The notes: generated by a model from the sequence alone, not told the origin. 64,000 nt of DNA from Pseudomonas hunanensis (GCF_013393325.1 NZ_QJRC01000098.1:372001-436000); one strand, 5' to 3'; positions 25,969 through 34,913 are shown, counted from the stretch's first letter. Made by a program: numbers and translations.

Positions 25969-26694
25969 TCAACGCTGGAACACTTCCGTCAGCAGGTTAT
26001 GCATCGACCGGAACGCCCGCTCCGAGGTACGGCGGTCGTACTGCATCTTACCCGGCACATTGGCATTCGGGTCGGTGAACGAGTGCACTGCCCCGCCATA
26101 GCTCAGCAACTGCCAGTCCACCTTGGCGGCGTTCATCTCGTCCTCGAACGCCGGCAGCTGCTCTTTCGGCACCAATGGGTCGGCAGCGCCATGCAGCACC
26201 AGCACCGAGCCCTTGATGCGCTTGGCATCCTCCGGGTTCGGCGTGTCCAGGGTGCCGTGGAACGACACCGCCGCACGCAGGTCGGCGCCGGTACGCGCCA
26301 GCTCCAGCGCACAGCAGCCACCGAAGCAAAAGCCGAAGGTTGCGACCTTGCCCGGCTCCAGTAGCGCCTTCGACTGCCCCAGCAACTGCGCCAGGGCTTC
26401 CTGCATGCGCTTGCGCAGCTCGCTGCGATCATTCTTCAACGGCATCATCGCCGCACCCGCCTCGTCGGCGTTGGACGGGCGCACCGATTGACCGTACAGG
26501 TCGGCAATCAACACCACGTAGCCCTTCTCGGCCACTTCCTTGGCGATACGCTCCGCGCCTTCACCAATGCCCATCCAGTTCGGCGCCATCACCAGGCCGG
26601 GCTTCGGCAGCGCACCTGGCTCATAGACCAGGCGGCTTTCATAGGTTTTGCCGGACAGGTGATAAACCAACGATTCGACGATTACCTTGCTCAT
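25969..26694 (-). CDS. Dienelactone hydrolase family protein
   Basis: A 241-residue alpha/beta hydrolase of the DLH family. The nucleophile is a cysteine in FGFCFGGCCALELA, the acid is in LHGAADPLVPKEQ, and the histidine is in GGAVHSFTDPNA. The ATG at 26694 has AAGGAG 6 bases upstream; an in-frame TTG one codon earlier is less likely. Classical DLH opens dienelactones in chlorocatechol degradation, but this stand-alone gene has no catabolic neighbours, so a general carboxylesterase role is possible. It is convergent with the pirin gene. Confidence 0.88.
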   Translation of the reverse strand: MSKVIVESLVYHLSGKTYESRLVYEPGALPKPGLVMAPNWMGIGEGAERIAKEVAEKGYVVLIADLYGQSVRPSNADEAGAAMMPLKNDRSELRKRMQEALAQLLGQSKALLEPGKVATFGFCFGGCCALELARTGADLRAAVSFHGTLDTPNPEDAKRIKGSVLVLHGAADPLVPKEQLPAFEDEMNAAKVDWQLLSYGGAVHSFTDPNANVPGKMQYDRRTSERAFRSMHNLLTEVFQR

Positions 26695-26716
26695 CAAGCA
26701 CTCCTTAGCTCACCAT

Positions 26717-26742
26717 GAAAAAAGCCCGCCGAAGCGGGCTTT
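26717..26742 (-). terminator. Intrinsic terminator of htpG
   Basis: Read on the minus strand: AAAGCCCGC/GCGGGCTTT stem with a 4-base loop followed by a T run, 13 bases past the htpG stop. Confidence 0.88.
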
Positions 26743-26755
26743 CCTGTGCATCAAC

Positions 26756-28660
26756 TCAAGCAGACAGCTCGACCAGCAGCTTGTTCAGGCGACGAACGTA
26801 CGCCGCCGGGTCCTTCAGGCTGTCACCGGCCGCCAGGGCCGCCTGATCGAACAGGATGTGCGACAGCTCGGCGAAGCGGTCTTCGCTCTGCTCGTTGTCC
26901 AACTTCTCGATCAGCGGGTGGCTCGGGTTGAACTCGAAGATCGGCTTGGACTCCGGCACCTTCTGCCCGCTGGCTTCCAGAATCTGACGCATCTGCAGGC
27001 CCAGGTCCTGCTCGCCAATGGCCAGGATTGCCGGCGAGTCGGTCAGGCGGTGCGACACGCGCACTTCGGCCACGCTGTCACCCAGCGCGCCTTTCAGGCG
27101 CTCGACCAGGCCTTCCTTGTCCTTGGCGACTTCTTCCTGGGCTTTCTTGTCTTCTTCCGAATCCAGCTTGCCCAGGTCCAGGTCGCCACGGGCGATGTCA
27201 ACGAAGGCCTTGCCGTCGAATTCATTGAGGTAGCTCATCAGCCACTCGTCGATACGGTCGGTCAGCAGCAGCACTTCGATGCCTTTCTTGCGGAAGACTT
27301 CCAGGTGCGGGCTGTTCTTGACCTGCGCGTACGACTCGCCGGTGAGGTAGTAGATCTTGTCCTGGCCTTCCTTCGCACGGGCCAGGTAGTCGGCCAGGGC
27401 GACGCTCTGCTCGCCGCTGTCGTCCTGGGTGGAAGCGAAGCGCAGCAGGCCGGCGATTTTCTCCTTGTTGGCGAAGTCTTCGGCCGGGCCTTCTTTCAAC
27501 ACTTGGCCGAAGTTCTTCCAGAAGCCCTTGTACTGCTCGGGTTCGTTCTTCGCCAGTTTCTCCAGCATGTCCAGCACGCGCTTGGTGAGCGCGGTCTTCA
27601 TCGAATCGATGATCGGGTCTTTCTGCAGGATTTCACGCGACACGTTCAGCGACAGGTCGTTGGAATCGACCACACCCTTGATGAAGCGCAGGTACAGCGG
27701 CAGGAACGACTCGGCCTGGTCCATGATGAACACACGCTGCACGTACAGCTTCAGGCCGCGCGGTGCTTCGCGCTGGTACAGGTCGAACGGCGCACGGGCC
27801 GGCACGTACAGCAGCGAGTTGTATTCGAGCTTGCCTTCGACCTTGTTGTGGCTCCAAGCCAGCGGGTTTTCGAAGTCATGGCCGATGTGCTTGTAGAACT
27901 CCTGGTACTCCTCGTCCTTCACCTCGGTGCGCGAACGGGTCCACAGGGCGCTGGCGCGGTTGACGGTTTCCCACTCTTCGGCCGGCTGTTCTTCACCTTC
28001 AGCGCCAGCCTGCTCTTTGGGCAACTGGATCGGCAGAGCGATGTGGTCGGAGTATTTCTTGACCACGTTGCGCAGGCGCCAGCCATCAGCGAATTCCAGT
28101 TCGTCCTTCTTCAGGTGCAGGACGATGCGGGTGCCGCGCTGTGGCTTGTCGATGGTGGCGACTTCGAACTCGCCCTCGCCTTTCGACGACCAGTGCACAC
28201 CCTCGGCCGCTGGCTGGCCAGCACGGCGACTGTACACGTCAACCTTGTCGGCAACGATGAACGCGGAGTAGAAGCCCACGCCGAACTGACCGATCAGGTG
28301 CGAGTCCTTCTTCTGGTCACCGGTGAGGTTCTTCATGAAGTCGGCGGTGCCGGACTTGGCGATGGTACCCAGGTGGGCGATGACGTCTTCGCGGCTCATG
28401 CCGATGCCGTTGTCCTCGAGGGTCACGGTACCGGCGTCCTTGTCGAAGCTCAGGCGAATTTTCAGGTCGGCGTCGCCTTCGAGCAGCTCTGGCTTGGCCA
28501 GGGCTTCGAAACGCAGCTTGTCAGCGGCGTCGGAGGCGTTGGAAATCAGCTCCCGCAGGAAGATTTCCTTGTTGGAGTACAACGAGTGAATCATGAGGTG
28601 CAGCAGCTGCTTCACCTCAGTCTGGAAGCCCAACGTTTCCTTTTGTGTTTCCACAGTCAT
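26756..28660 (-). CDS. htpG: Molecular chaperone HtpG (Hsp90)
   Basis: A 634-residue Hsp90, normal length. The GHKL ATPase domain has IFLRELISNASDAADKLR with the catalytic Glu/Asn, DNGIGMSREDV, and GQFGVGFYSAF. The middle domain has RGLKLYVQRVFIMD and the SREILQ element, and the C-terminal dimerisation region ends in LNKLLVELSA. A cytosolic ATP-dependent chaperone. No sigma32-type promoter was recognised in the 70 bases upstream, so the heat-shock promoter may lie farther away. Confidence 0.98.
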   Translation of the reverse strand: MTVETQKETLGFQTEVKQLLHLMIHSLYSNKEIFLRELISNASDAADKLRFEALAKPELLEGDADLKIRLSFDKDAGTVTLEDNGIGMSREDVIAHLGTIAKSGTADFMKNLTGDQKKDSHLIGQFGVGFYSAFIVADKVDVYSRRAGQPAAEGVHWSSKGEGEFEVATIDKPQRGTRIVLHLKKDELEFADGWRLRNVVKKYSDHIALPIQLPKEQAGAEGEEQPAEEWETVNRASALWTRSRTEVKDEEYQEFYKHIGHDFENPLAWSHNKVEGKLEYNSLLYVPARAPFDLYQREAPRGLKLYVQRVFIMDQAESFLPLYLRFIKGVVDSNDLSLNVSREILQKDPIIDSMKTALTKRVLDMLEKLAKNEPEQYKGFWKNFGQVLKEGPAEDFANKEKIAGLLRFASTQDDSGEQSVALADYLARAKEGQDKIYYLTGESYAQVKNSPHLEVFRKKGIEVLLLTDRIDEWLMSYLNEFDGKAFVDIARGDLDLGKLDSEEDKKAQEEVAKDKEGLVERLKGALGDSVAEVRVSHRLTDSPAILAIGEQDLGLQMRQILEASGQKVPESKPIFEFNPSHPLIEKLDNEQSEDRFAELSHILFDQAALAAGDSLKDPAAYVRRLNKLLVELSA

Positions 28661-28730
28661 GGTCTTCGAAACTCCGATCTGATGACAGTTGGCGCCTGGC
28701 GGCCAGTTCGGCCAGCGTTAACGGCGGATG

Positions 28731-29213
28731 TCATTCAGATGGGGGCTGCCCAGATGATTTCAAGGGCTTTTCCGGTTCGATCTTGAAATGCGCACGGGCT
28801 GTGGCAATCGGCGTCTGCTTGTCGCCTTGCCAGGCGGTAATGGCCACGTTGGTCACTCGGCGGCCCTGGCGCCACAGTTGGCACTGGGCGTAAGTGTCAC
28901 GAAAATGCCCGGCGCGCAGGTAGTCGATGGAAAAGTCGATGATCTTTGGAATGCTGGCGCTCTCGCTGTAGATCAGCAGGTACAGCGCTGCCGACAACTC
29001 CATGAAGCCGGCGATCACGCCGCCATGGATGGCCGGCAATAACGGGTTGCCGATGTTGTCCGCACTGGCGGGCAGGCGGAACAACAAGTCATCGCCCTGG
29101 CGTTCACATTCGATGCCGATCAGCCCGGCATAGGGAATCAGCGCCAGCAATGGCCTGTAGTCGCCCACCGCATGGGCAGCGTTCAGTTGCTGACGAACCG
29201 CATGCGGAATCAT
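28731..29213 (-). CDS. PaaI-family hot-dog thioesterase (first of two)
   Basis: A 160-residue hot-dog protein. NPLLPAIHGGVIAGFMELSAAL carries the HGG motif of PaaI/YigI-type acyl-CoA thioesterases, followed by SIDYLRAGHFRDTYAQCQL. The start overlaps the stop of a second thioesterase gene by 4 bases. The pair could act as two chain-length-specific enzymes or as a heteromeric hot-dog complex; the substrate is unknown. Confidence 0.86.
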   Translation of the reverse strand: MIPHAVRQQLNAAHAVGDYRPLLALIPYAGLIGIECERQGDDLLFRLPASADNIGNPLLPAIHGGVIAGFMELSAALYLLIYSESASIPKIIDFSIDYLRAGHFRDTYAQCQLWRQGRRVTNVAITAWQGDKQTPIATARAHFKIEPEKPLKSSGQPPSE

Positions 29214-29686
29214 GCCTCGCCCTCCTTCAGGCTGTTGCCGAAACGGATGCCACCCTTGATCTCCTGGCCCAGGCGCATGAACGTACCCACCACCTGGCAG
29301 ATTGGCTGTGCGGGGTCATCCTGATAGGCGGTGCCACGGGTGAAGATCACGTCACGGGTAACCCGATAGCATTGTGCATGGCCGTAGATGTCCTTGCCGG
29401 CCTCGGCCGGGTGCATGTAGTCGATGCGCAGGTCCAGCGTCGGGCACACTTCGAAGCGCGGCAGCACGCACAGCGTGGCCATGCCGCAGGTGGTGTCCAT
29501 CAGTGTGGTCAGCGCACCGCCATGCACGGCGCCGGTTTGCGGGTTGCCGACAATGGCCGGTGACCAGGGCAGGATCAGGGTCATGCCATCGCCATCGGCT
29601 TGCGCCACGCGCATCTGCAACAGCTGACAATGTTTCAATGCCGAAAGAAAACGCTCGGCCATGGCCATCAAGGTTGAATCACTCAT
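29210..29686 (-). CDS. PaaI-family hot-dog thioesterase (second of two)
   Basis: A 158-residue hot-dog protein starting MSDSTLMAMAERF. The active-site segment NPQTGAVHGGALTTLMDTTCGMA has the HGG turn and the conserved Asp of PaaI thioesterases, followed by LDLRIDYMHPAEAGKD. The start at 29686 has GGGAAG upstream; an ATG 11 codons earlier is less likely. It is first in a two-gene unit, overlapping the next thioesterase. Its sequence is only distantly similar to its partner, so this is an old duplication or a recruited pair. Confidence 0.86.
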   Translation of the reverse strand: MSDSTLMAMAERFLSALKHCQLLQMRVAQADGDGMTLILPWSPAIVGNPQTGAVHGGALTTLMDTTCGMATLCVLPRFEVCPTLDLRIDYMHPAEAGKDIYGHAQCYRVTRDVIFTRGTAYQDDPAQPICQVVGTFMRLGQEIKGGIRFGNSLKEGEA

Positions 29687-29770
29687 TGGCGCTTCCCACT
29701 GGCTGCGCTGCAGCGGCATAAATTCGTTAAAAAGTCTATATAGAACACGGCGTTATATATCTGTAACCTT

Positions 29771-29788
29771 CGCGGAACTTATTCCGCG
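29771..29788 (+). other. Hairpin in leader of lipoprotein gene
   Basis: CGCGGAA/TTCCGCG with a CTTA loop, 53 bases before the lipoprotein start codon. An A/T-rich stretch (TATATAG, TTATATAT) just upstream could hold the promoter. The role is unknown. Confidence 0.4.
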
Positions 29789-29840
29789 TAGTTGCACTCG
29801 AAGGAACAAGTCACTTATTCCACCAAGGAGAAACACCCCC

Positions 29841-30143
29841 ATGCGTAAACCTTTTGCTTTTGCTCTGATGCTGGCTGCTGCCATGGGCCTGGCCGCTTGC
29901 GATAAAGCGAGCGAAGACAAAGCCCAGGACGCACAGCAACACGCCGAGCAAGCCCAGGAAAAAGCGGGCGAAGCTCAGGATAAAATGAACGAAGCCGCTA
30001 AGGAAAACGCCGAAGCCGCCAAAGATCAGGCCGAAGCCGAGCAGAAGGCTGCCGAAGAAGCCGCTCCGGCTACTCCGGCTCCAGAAGCCGCGCCAGCCAC
30101 CCCGGCACCAGAAGCTACTCCAGCCGAACCTGCCAAGCAGTAA
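29841..30143 (+). CDS. Small Ala/Glu-rich lipoprotein with Pro-Ala tail
   Basis: A 100-residue protein. AAGGAG precedes the ATG. The signal peptide MRKPFAFALMLAAAMGLAAC ends in a lipobox (LAAC), so the mature protein is lipid-anchored. Residues about 22-70 form an Ala/Glu/Gln/Lys-rich helix with heptad-like spacing, as in Lpp or stress lipoproteins; residues 74-100 are a Pro/Ala/Thr tail with two copies of APATPAPEA. I do not recognise a named family. It may be an envelope spacer or cell-wall-associated lipoprotein. Single gene with its own terminator. Confidence 0.85.
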   Translation: MRKPFAFALMLAAAMGLAACDKASEDKAQDAQQHAEQAQEKAGEAQDKMNEAAKENAEAAKDQAEAEQKAAEEAAPATPAPEAAPATPAPEATPAEPAKQ

Positions 30144-30154
30144 TTGGCTAAAAC

Positions 30155-30184
30155 AAAAAAACCCGACTTTGTCGGGTTTTTTTG
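30155..30184. terminator. Bidirectional intrinsic terminator
   Basis: A run of A, then ACCCGAC/GTCGGGT with a TTT loop, then a run of T. It serves the lipoprotein gene and could also serve the DUF599 gene, which ends 27 bases farther on the other strand. Confidence 0.9.
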
Positions 30185-30210
30185 TATCTACAACATTTGG
30201 ATTAATCGTT

Positions 30211-30960
30211 TCAGTTGCTGGCAGCCGTACTTTCTTTGACCGGCTCGTTGGTGACACTTTCGGTAGGTGTGAACACCATCACATCCAGCACATCCGAATG
30301 GAACTCTCGCCGGTACAGAATAAGCACTACCCCGACACTCATGGCCATGAACAGCCATGGGCTGATGAACCAACTCAACATCGCCATGCCGAAGTAATAC
30401 GAACGCAAACCCAGGTTGAATTGGTTAGCTGCCAACGACAATACCCGAGCCGCCCGTGAAGCGAATGCCTTGCGCTCCAGCTCATTGACCAGCCGCTCGC
30501 CGATCATCGGTGCCGAACCCACCAGTACGGCGGCGAAGTTGTATTGGCGCATGCACCAGCTGAAGGTGAAGAAGGCGTAGACAAACACCGTGGCCAGGCA
30601 CAGCAACTTGATCTCCGACATGCCTTGAGAGGTCTGCTGCACCAGCGGCAAGTCGGCCAGCAACGACAGCGCCCGGTCGGACGCCCCAAGCACGGTAAGG
30701 ATACCGGCGAGAATGATCAGGGTACTGGACGCAAAGAACGAGGCGTTGCGCTCGAGGTTACCGATTACGCTGGCATCGGCAATGCGGTTGTCGCGCAGCA
30801 GCATGCGGCGCATCCAGTCTTCACGGTACAGGTGCAGCACGCTGGCCAGGCATGCGGTGTCACGGCCCTTCCAGATGGCATAGCGGGTATAACCTCCCCA
30901 GCATAGGGCGAACCAAGCCACGGCCAGCAGGTTGTTGAGGTTGCTTTGGATGAAGTTCAT
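30211..30960 (-). CDS. DUF599 membrane protein
   Basis: A 249-residue protein fitting DUF599: an N-terminal helix (LLAVAWFALCWGGYTRYA), a conserved WMRRMLLRDNRIADASVIGNLERNASFFASS segment split here only for description, then three more hydrophobic segments (LIILAGILTVLG; ATVFVYAFFTFSW; MLSWFISPWLFMAMSVGVV). The function is unknown; inner membrane location is inferred. The start at 30960 is where family homology begins. It is convergent with the small lipoprotein gene. Confidence 0.84.
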   Translation of the reverse strand: MNFIQSNLNNLLAVAWFALCWGGYTRYAIWKGRDTACLASVLHLYREDWMRRMLLRDNRIADASVIGNLERNASFFASSTLIILAGILTVLGASDRALSLLADLPLVQQTSQGMSEIKLLCLATVFVYAFFTFSWCMRQYNFAAVLVGSAPMIGERLVNELERKAFASRAARVLSLAANQFNLGLRSYYFGMAMLSWFISPWLFMAMSVGVVLILYRREFHSDVLDVMVFTPTESVTNEPVKESTAASN

Positions 30961-31073
30961 GCAGGGTTCCCGAGAGGGCCAGGTGCCTAGAGAATAGGGA
31001 CCGGGTTTCGACGCTGGCAAGCGGCAAAAGGCACACACCGTCCTGAATTTTCCTCTGATCATGCCGGCAAACA

Positions 31074-31107
31074 AAAAGCCCCGCATCCTTGCGGATACGG
31101 GGCTTTT
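31074..31107 (-). terminator. Intrinsic terminator downstream of brnQ
   Basis: AAAAGCCCCG-C-ATCC / GGAT-A-CGGGGCTTTT with a TTGC loop, ending in a T run on the minus strand. It lies about 70 bases past the brnQ stop. Confidence 0.8.
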
Positions 31108-31176
31108 CTGCCTAGGCCCTTGGCGAGCACCTTTCGGCTTGTGGCCGGTGCCGCCCTCAGGCTTCGACTTAACAGG

Positions 31177-32490
31177 TCAGGCCAGCGCCTCGCGCGGCTT
31201 GCCGAGCATGCGGTCGCAAGCCACGGCGCCAACCAGGGTCACCACGGAAGGCACAAGCCAGGCCAGGCCCTGGTCGCTCAGCGGCAGATGCGCCATGAAG
31301 TCCGGCAGCACATGGGCAATGCTGCTGCCCTTGATTGCGTCAACCATGCCGAACACCAGCGACACCAGCATCACCGGCGCCAGGATGCGGGTCGGCGAGT
31401 TCCACAGGTCCTTCACGAAGCTCAGGCCAACCACCACGATGCAAGGCGGGTAAATGGCGGTAAGCACCGGGATCGAGAACATGATCAGCTTGGTCAGGCC
31501 AAGGTTGGAGATCAGCAACGAGAAGCCGGCCAGGATCACCACCAATGCACGGTACGACAGCGGCAGGATCTGGCTGAAATACTCGGCGCAGGCACAGGTC
31601 AGGCCAACCGCGGTCACCAGACAGGCCAGTGCGATCAATACGGCCAGGAAGCCGCTGCCCAGCGAGCCGAAGGTGTGCTGCACGTAAGCATGCAGAACCG
31701 CAGCACCGTTGGTGGCATCAGCCGCGATGTCATGGCTGCCGGCACCCAGACGGAACAAGCTGACATACACCAGCGCCAGGCCAACACCTGCGATCAGGCC
31801 GGCGATGATGGCGTAGCGGGTGATCAACTTCGGCGACTCGACACCGCGCGAGCGGATGGCGTTGACGATGACGATACCGAACACCAAGGCACCCAGGGTG
31901 TCCATGGTCAGGTAGCCATCGGAGAAGCCCTTGGAGAACGCAGCCGCAGCATAGGCAGGCTGTGCCTCACCAATGGTCCCGGCCGGCAGCGCGAAGGCAG
32001 CGATGCCCAGCACGGCCAGAGCGATGATCTTCAACGGCGCCAGGAAGCGGCCCACGGTGTCGAGCAACTTGCCAGGGTACATGGACACGGCCAGTACCAC
32101 GGCGAAGTACACCAGGCTGTAGATGAACAGCGCCAGCGGGCTTTCACCGGTCAGCGGTGCAACACCCACTTCGAACGACACGGTCGCGGTGCGCGGGGTG
32201 GCGAACAGCGGACCGACCGACAGGTAGCACACGGCTGCCAGCAGGCCGCCGAAGAACTTGCCGATCGGGCTGCTCAGGGCATCCATGCCGCCACCGACCT
32301 TGGCCAGCGCGACCACGGTGATGACTGGCAGGCCCACGGCAGTGACCAGGAAGCCCAGGGCTGCCATCCACACGTGCGGACCAGACTGCAGACCGACGAT
32401 AGGCGGGAAGATGATATTGCCTGCGCCAACGAAAAGCGCAAACGTCATAAAGCCAAGCGCCAGGATATCCTGGCCTTTGAGAACTTTCAT
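31177..32490 (-). CDS. brnQ: Branched-chain amino acid transporter BrnQ
   Basis: A 437-residue LIVCS-family carrier with about 12 membrane helices. The N-terminus DILALGFMTFALFVGAGNIIFPP is the family signature (Na+/H+-coupled Leu, Ile, Val uptake), with KFFGGLLAAVCYLSVGPLFATPRTATVSFEVG, here cited in part, shortly after. Monocistronic on the minus strand. Its 372-base upstream region contains several inverted repeats. Confidence 0.94.
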   Translation of the reverse strand: MKVLKGQDILALGFMTFALFVGAGNIIFPPIVGLQSGPHVWMAALGFLVTAVGLPVITVVALAKVGGGMDALSSPIGKFFGGLLAAVCYLSVGPLFATPRTATVSFEVGVAPLTGESPLALFIYSLVYFAVVLAVSMYPGKLLDTVGRFLAPLKIIALAVLGIAAFALPAGTIGEAQPAYAAAAFSKGFSDGYLTMDTLGALVFGIVIVNAIRSRGVESPKLITRYAIIAGLIAGVGLALVYVSLFRLGAGSHDIAADATNGAAVLHAYVQHTFGSLGSGFLAVLIALACLVTAVGLTCACAEYFSQILPLSYRALVVILAGFSLLISNLGLTKLIMFSIPVLTAIYPPCIVVVGLSFVKDLWNSPTRILAPVMLVSLVFGMVDAIKGSSIAHVLPDFMAHLPLSDQGLAWLVPSVVTLVGAVACDRMLGKPREALA

Positions 32491-32634
32491 TTAAGGTAGT
32501 ACCACACTGCTGAAATCGGGATTCGAGAGGGGATTTCCCTTTGGATGAGGGGAAATGCTGCCCGGCTTGATAGGCCAGACCCGTTTAGCGTGTCGTTCCC
32601 TTTTGGGGTACGGGCACAGAGTGAACGCGTAATG

Positions 32635-32670
32635 TAACTGTTTTGTCAGTTAAACGCACTGGCACAGTGC
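32635..32670 (-). promoter_or_regulatory. Two adjacent dyads upstream of brnQ
   Basis: TAACTG-N6-CAGTTA (32635-32652) and GCACTG-GCA-CAGTGC (32656-32670) lie 145-180 bases before the brnQ ATG. They are candidate operators; the binding protein is unknown (Lrp-type or TetR-type are only guesses). Confidence 0.35.
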
Positions 32671-32810
32671 TGCTTGTCCGATGTGCGTACATGTTTGTCG
32701 TCTGTGCGACCGAAGACAGTAAGAATTATCCTCCACTTAAAAACTTCGTCTGTACGAAAATTCCTATCAAACTCATCAAGTTTCCTCGCCGCCCGTGATG
32801 CCCCCAGAAA

Positions 32811-32836
32811 CGACAAAGGCCACCCGAAGGTGGCCT
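32811..32836 (-). terminator. Intrinsic terminator of the suc operon
   Basis: AGGCCACC/GGTGGCCT stem with a tetraloop; on the minus strand it is followed by TTTGTCGTTT. It lies 27 bases past the sucD stop. Confidence 0.78.
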
Positions 32837-32862
32837 CTGTGCGCGTGGGGGGTGTAGCAGTA

Positions 32863-33747
32863 TTACTTCTTGGCTTCCCAGCCAGTCAGCTCGGCCAGGG
32901 CCTTGCCGATGTCAGCCAGGGAACGCACGGTCTTCACACCAGCGTCCTGCAGGGCGGCGAACTTCTCGTCCGCAGTGCCCTTGCCGCCGGAGATGATGGC
33001 GCCAGCGTGGCCCATGCGCTTGCCCGCAGGTGCGGTAACACCAGCGATGTAGGAAACGACTGGCTTGGTCACGTGGGCCTTGATGTAGGCCGCAGCTTCT
33101 TCTTCAGCCGAACCGCCGATCTCACCGATCATGACGATCGCTTCGGTCTTCGGGTCTTCCTGGAACAGCTTCAGGATGTCGATGAAGTTGGAGCCCGGGA
33201 TCGGGTCACCGCCGATGCCGACGCAGGTCGACTGGCCGAAGCCGGCGTCGGTGGTCTGCTTCACAGCTTCGTAGGTCAGGGTGCCGGAACGCGAAACGAT
33301 ACCGACCTTGCCTGGCAGGTGGATGTGGCCTGGCATGATGCCGATCTTGCACTCGCCCGGGGTGATGACACCTGGGCAGTTAGGGCCGATCAGGGTCACG
33401 CCCAGCTCGTCGCACTTGACCTTGGCATCCAGCATGTCCAGGGTAGGAATGCCTTCGGTGATGCAGACGATCAGCTTGATGCCGCCGAAGGCAGCTTCCA
33501 GGATCGAGTCTTTGCAGAACGGAGCCGGTACGTAGATGACCGAAGCGTCAGCGCCGGTAGCTTCCACGGCTTCCTTGACGGTGTTGAACACCGGCAGGCC
33601 CAGGTGGGTGGTGCCACCCTTGCCTGGGGTTACGCCGCCGACCATCTTGGTGCCGTAGGCGATGGCCTGTTCGGAGTGGAAAGTACCTTGCGAGCCGGTG
33701 AAGCCCTGGCAGATGACTTTGGTGTCTTTATTGATCAGGACGCTCAT
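32863..33747 (-). CDS. sucD: Succinyl-CoA synthetase alpha subunit
   Basis: A 294-residue SucD. The CoA-binding Rossmann start has CQGFTGSQGTFHSEQAI, and the active-site histidine that becomes phosphorylated is in GHAGAIISGGKGTA. With SucC it converts succinyl-CoA to succinate with nucleotide triphosphate formation. Its ATG overlaps the sucC stop by one base (TAATG). Last gene of the sdh-suc block, followed by a terminator. Confidence 0.97.
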   Translation of the reverse strand: MSVLINKDTKVICQGFTGSQGTFHSEQAIAYGTKMVGGVTPGKGGTTHLGLPVFNTVKEAVEATGADASVIYVPAPFCKDSILEAAFGGIKLIVCITEGIPTLDMLDAKVKCDELGVTLIGPNCPGVITPGECKIGIMPGHIHLPGKVGIVSRSGTLTYEAVKQTTDAGFGQSTCVGIGGDPIPGSNFIDILKLFQEDPKTEAIVMIGEIGGSAEEEAAAYIKAHVTKPVVSYIAGVTAPAGKRMGHAGAIISGGKGTADEKFAALQDAGVKTVRSLADIGKALAELTGWEAKK

Positions 33748-34913
33748 TACTTGCCCTCCGCAGCTTTGACAACTTGTTGAGCAGCGTCGGTCAGGCTGGT
33801 TGCCGCAATGATGTTCAAACCGCTTTCTGCCAGTACTTTAGCGCCCAGTTCGGCGTTGTTGCCTTCGAGGCGAACCACAACCGGAACTTTAACGCCGACT
33901 TCTTTCACTGCACCGATGATGCCTTCGGCAATCATGTCGCAGCGAACGATGCCGCCGAAGATGTTGACCAGAACGGCCGCGACATTGCTGTCGGACAGAA
34001 TGATCTTGAACGCTTCGGTAACGCGCTCTTTGGTAGCACCACCGCCAACGTCGAGGAAGTTGGCCGGCTTGCCGCCGTGCAGGTTGACGATGTCCATGGT
34101 ACCCATGGCCAGGCCAGCACCGTTGACCATGCAGCCGATGTTGCCTTCCAGGGCCACGTAGTTCAGCTCGAAGCTGGCAGCGTGGGCTTCACGAGGGTCG
34201 TCCTGAGACGGGTCGTGGAAGGTTTTCAGCTTAGGCTGACGGTACATGGCGTTTGCGTCGATGTTGATCTTCGCATCCAGGCAGTGCAGGTCGCCGTCGG
34301 CCTTGATGACCAGCGGGTTGACTTCCAGCAGGGCCAGGTCATGTTCTTTGAACAGCTTGGCCAGGCCTACGAAAATCTTGGCGAACTGTGCAACTTGCTT
34401 GCCTTCCAGACCCAGCTGGAATGCCAGTTCACGACCCTGGAACGGCTGAGCGCCGACCAGCGGATCGATAGTAGCCTTGATGATCTTCTCAGGAGTTTCG
34501 TGAGCGACTTTCTCGATGTCCACGCCACCTTCGGTGGAGGCCATGAACACGATACGGCGGCTCGAGCGATCGACTACAGCGCCCAGGTACAGCTCTTTGG
34601 CGATGTCAGTGCAGGATTCGACCAGGATCTTGGTCACTGGCTGACCGTTGGCATCGGTCTGGTAGGTTACCAGGCGCTTGCCCAACCATTGCGCAGCGAA
34701 CGCCTTGGCGTCTTCCTTGCTGCGAACCAGCTTGACGCCGCCCGCTTTGCCGCGACCACCCGCGTGAACCTGAGCTTTTACAACCCACTCGGAACCGCCG
34801 ATCTTGTCGCAAGCTTCTGCTGCAGCTTCAGGGGTATCGACTGCGAAACCCTTGGAAACTGGCAGGCCGTATTCAGCGAACAGCTGCTTACCCTGATACT
34901 CGTGAAGATTCAT
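33747..34913 (-). CDS. sucC: Succinyl-CoA synthetase beta subunit
   Basis: A 388-residue SucC with an N-terminal ATP-grasp domain starting MNLHEYQGKQLFAEYGLPV, typical for the family; KAQVHAGGRGKAGGVKL binds nucleotide, and the C-terminal CoA-ligase domain has NIFGGIVRCD. It forms the beta subunit of the TCA-cycle enzyme with SucD, translated with one-base overlap. It lies 172 bases after lpdG. Confidence 0.97.
   Translation of the reverse strand: MNLHEYQGKQLFAEYGLPVSKGFAVDTPEAAAEACDKIGGSEWVVKAQVHAGGRGKAGGVKLVRSKEDAKAFAAQWLGKRLVTYQTDANGQPVTKILVESCTDIAKELYLGAVVDRSSRRIVFMASTEGGVDIEKVAHETPEKIIKATIDPLVGAQPFQGRELAFQLGLEGKQVAQFAKIFVGLAKLFKEHDLALLEVNPLVIKADGDLHCLDAKINIDANAMYRQPKLKTFHDPSQDDPREAHAASFELNYVALEGNIGCMVNGAGLAMGTMDIVNLHGGKPANFLDVGGGATKERVTEAFKIILSDSNVAAVLVNIFGGIVRCDMIAEGIIGAVKEVGVKVPVVVRLEGNNAELGAKVLAESGLNIIAATSLTDAAQQVVKAAEGK

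Larger units (their letters stand above)
32491..32862. other. Intergenic region between brnQ and sucD
   Basis: This 372-base gap holds the brnQ leader and promoter region and the sucCD terminator. Visible elements: a 7-bp stem ATTTCCC/GGGAAAT with a 9-base loop in the brnQ leader (32533-32555), two dyads at 32635-32670, an A/T-rich stretch around 32690-32790, and the terminator at 32811-32836. No ORF with a ribosome-binding site was found. Confidence 0.6.

Noticed and set aside
28661..28730. A possible heat-shock sigma32 promoter before htpG
   Set aside because: No CTTGAA/CCCCAT-type pair could be found in the 70 bases upstream.
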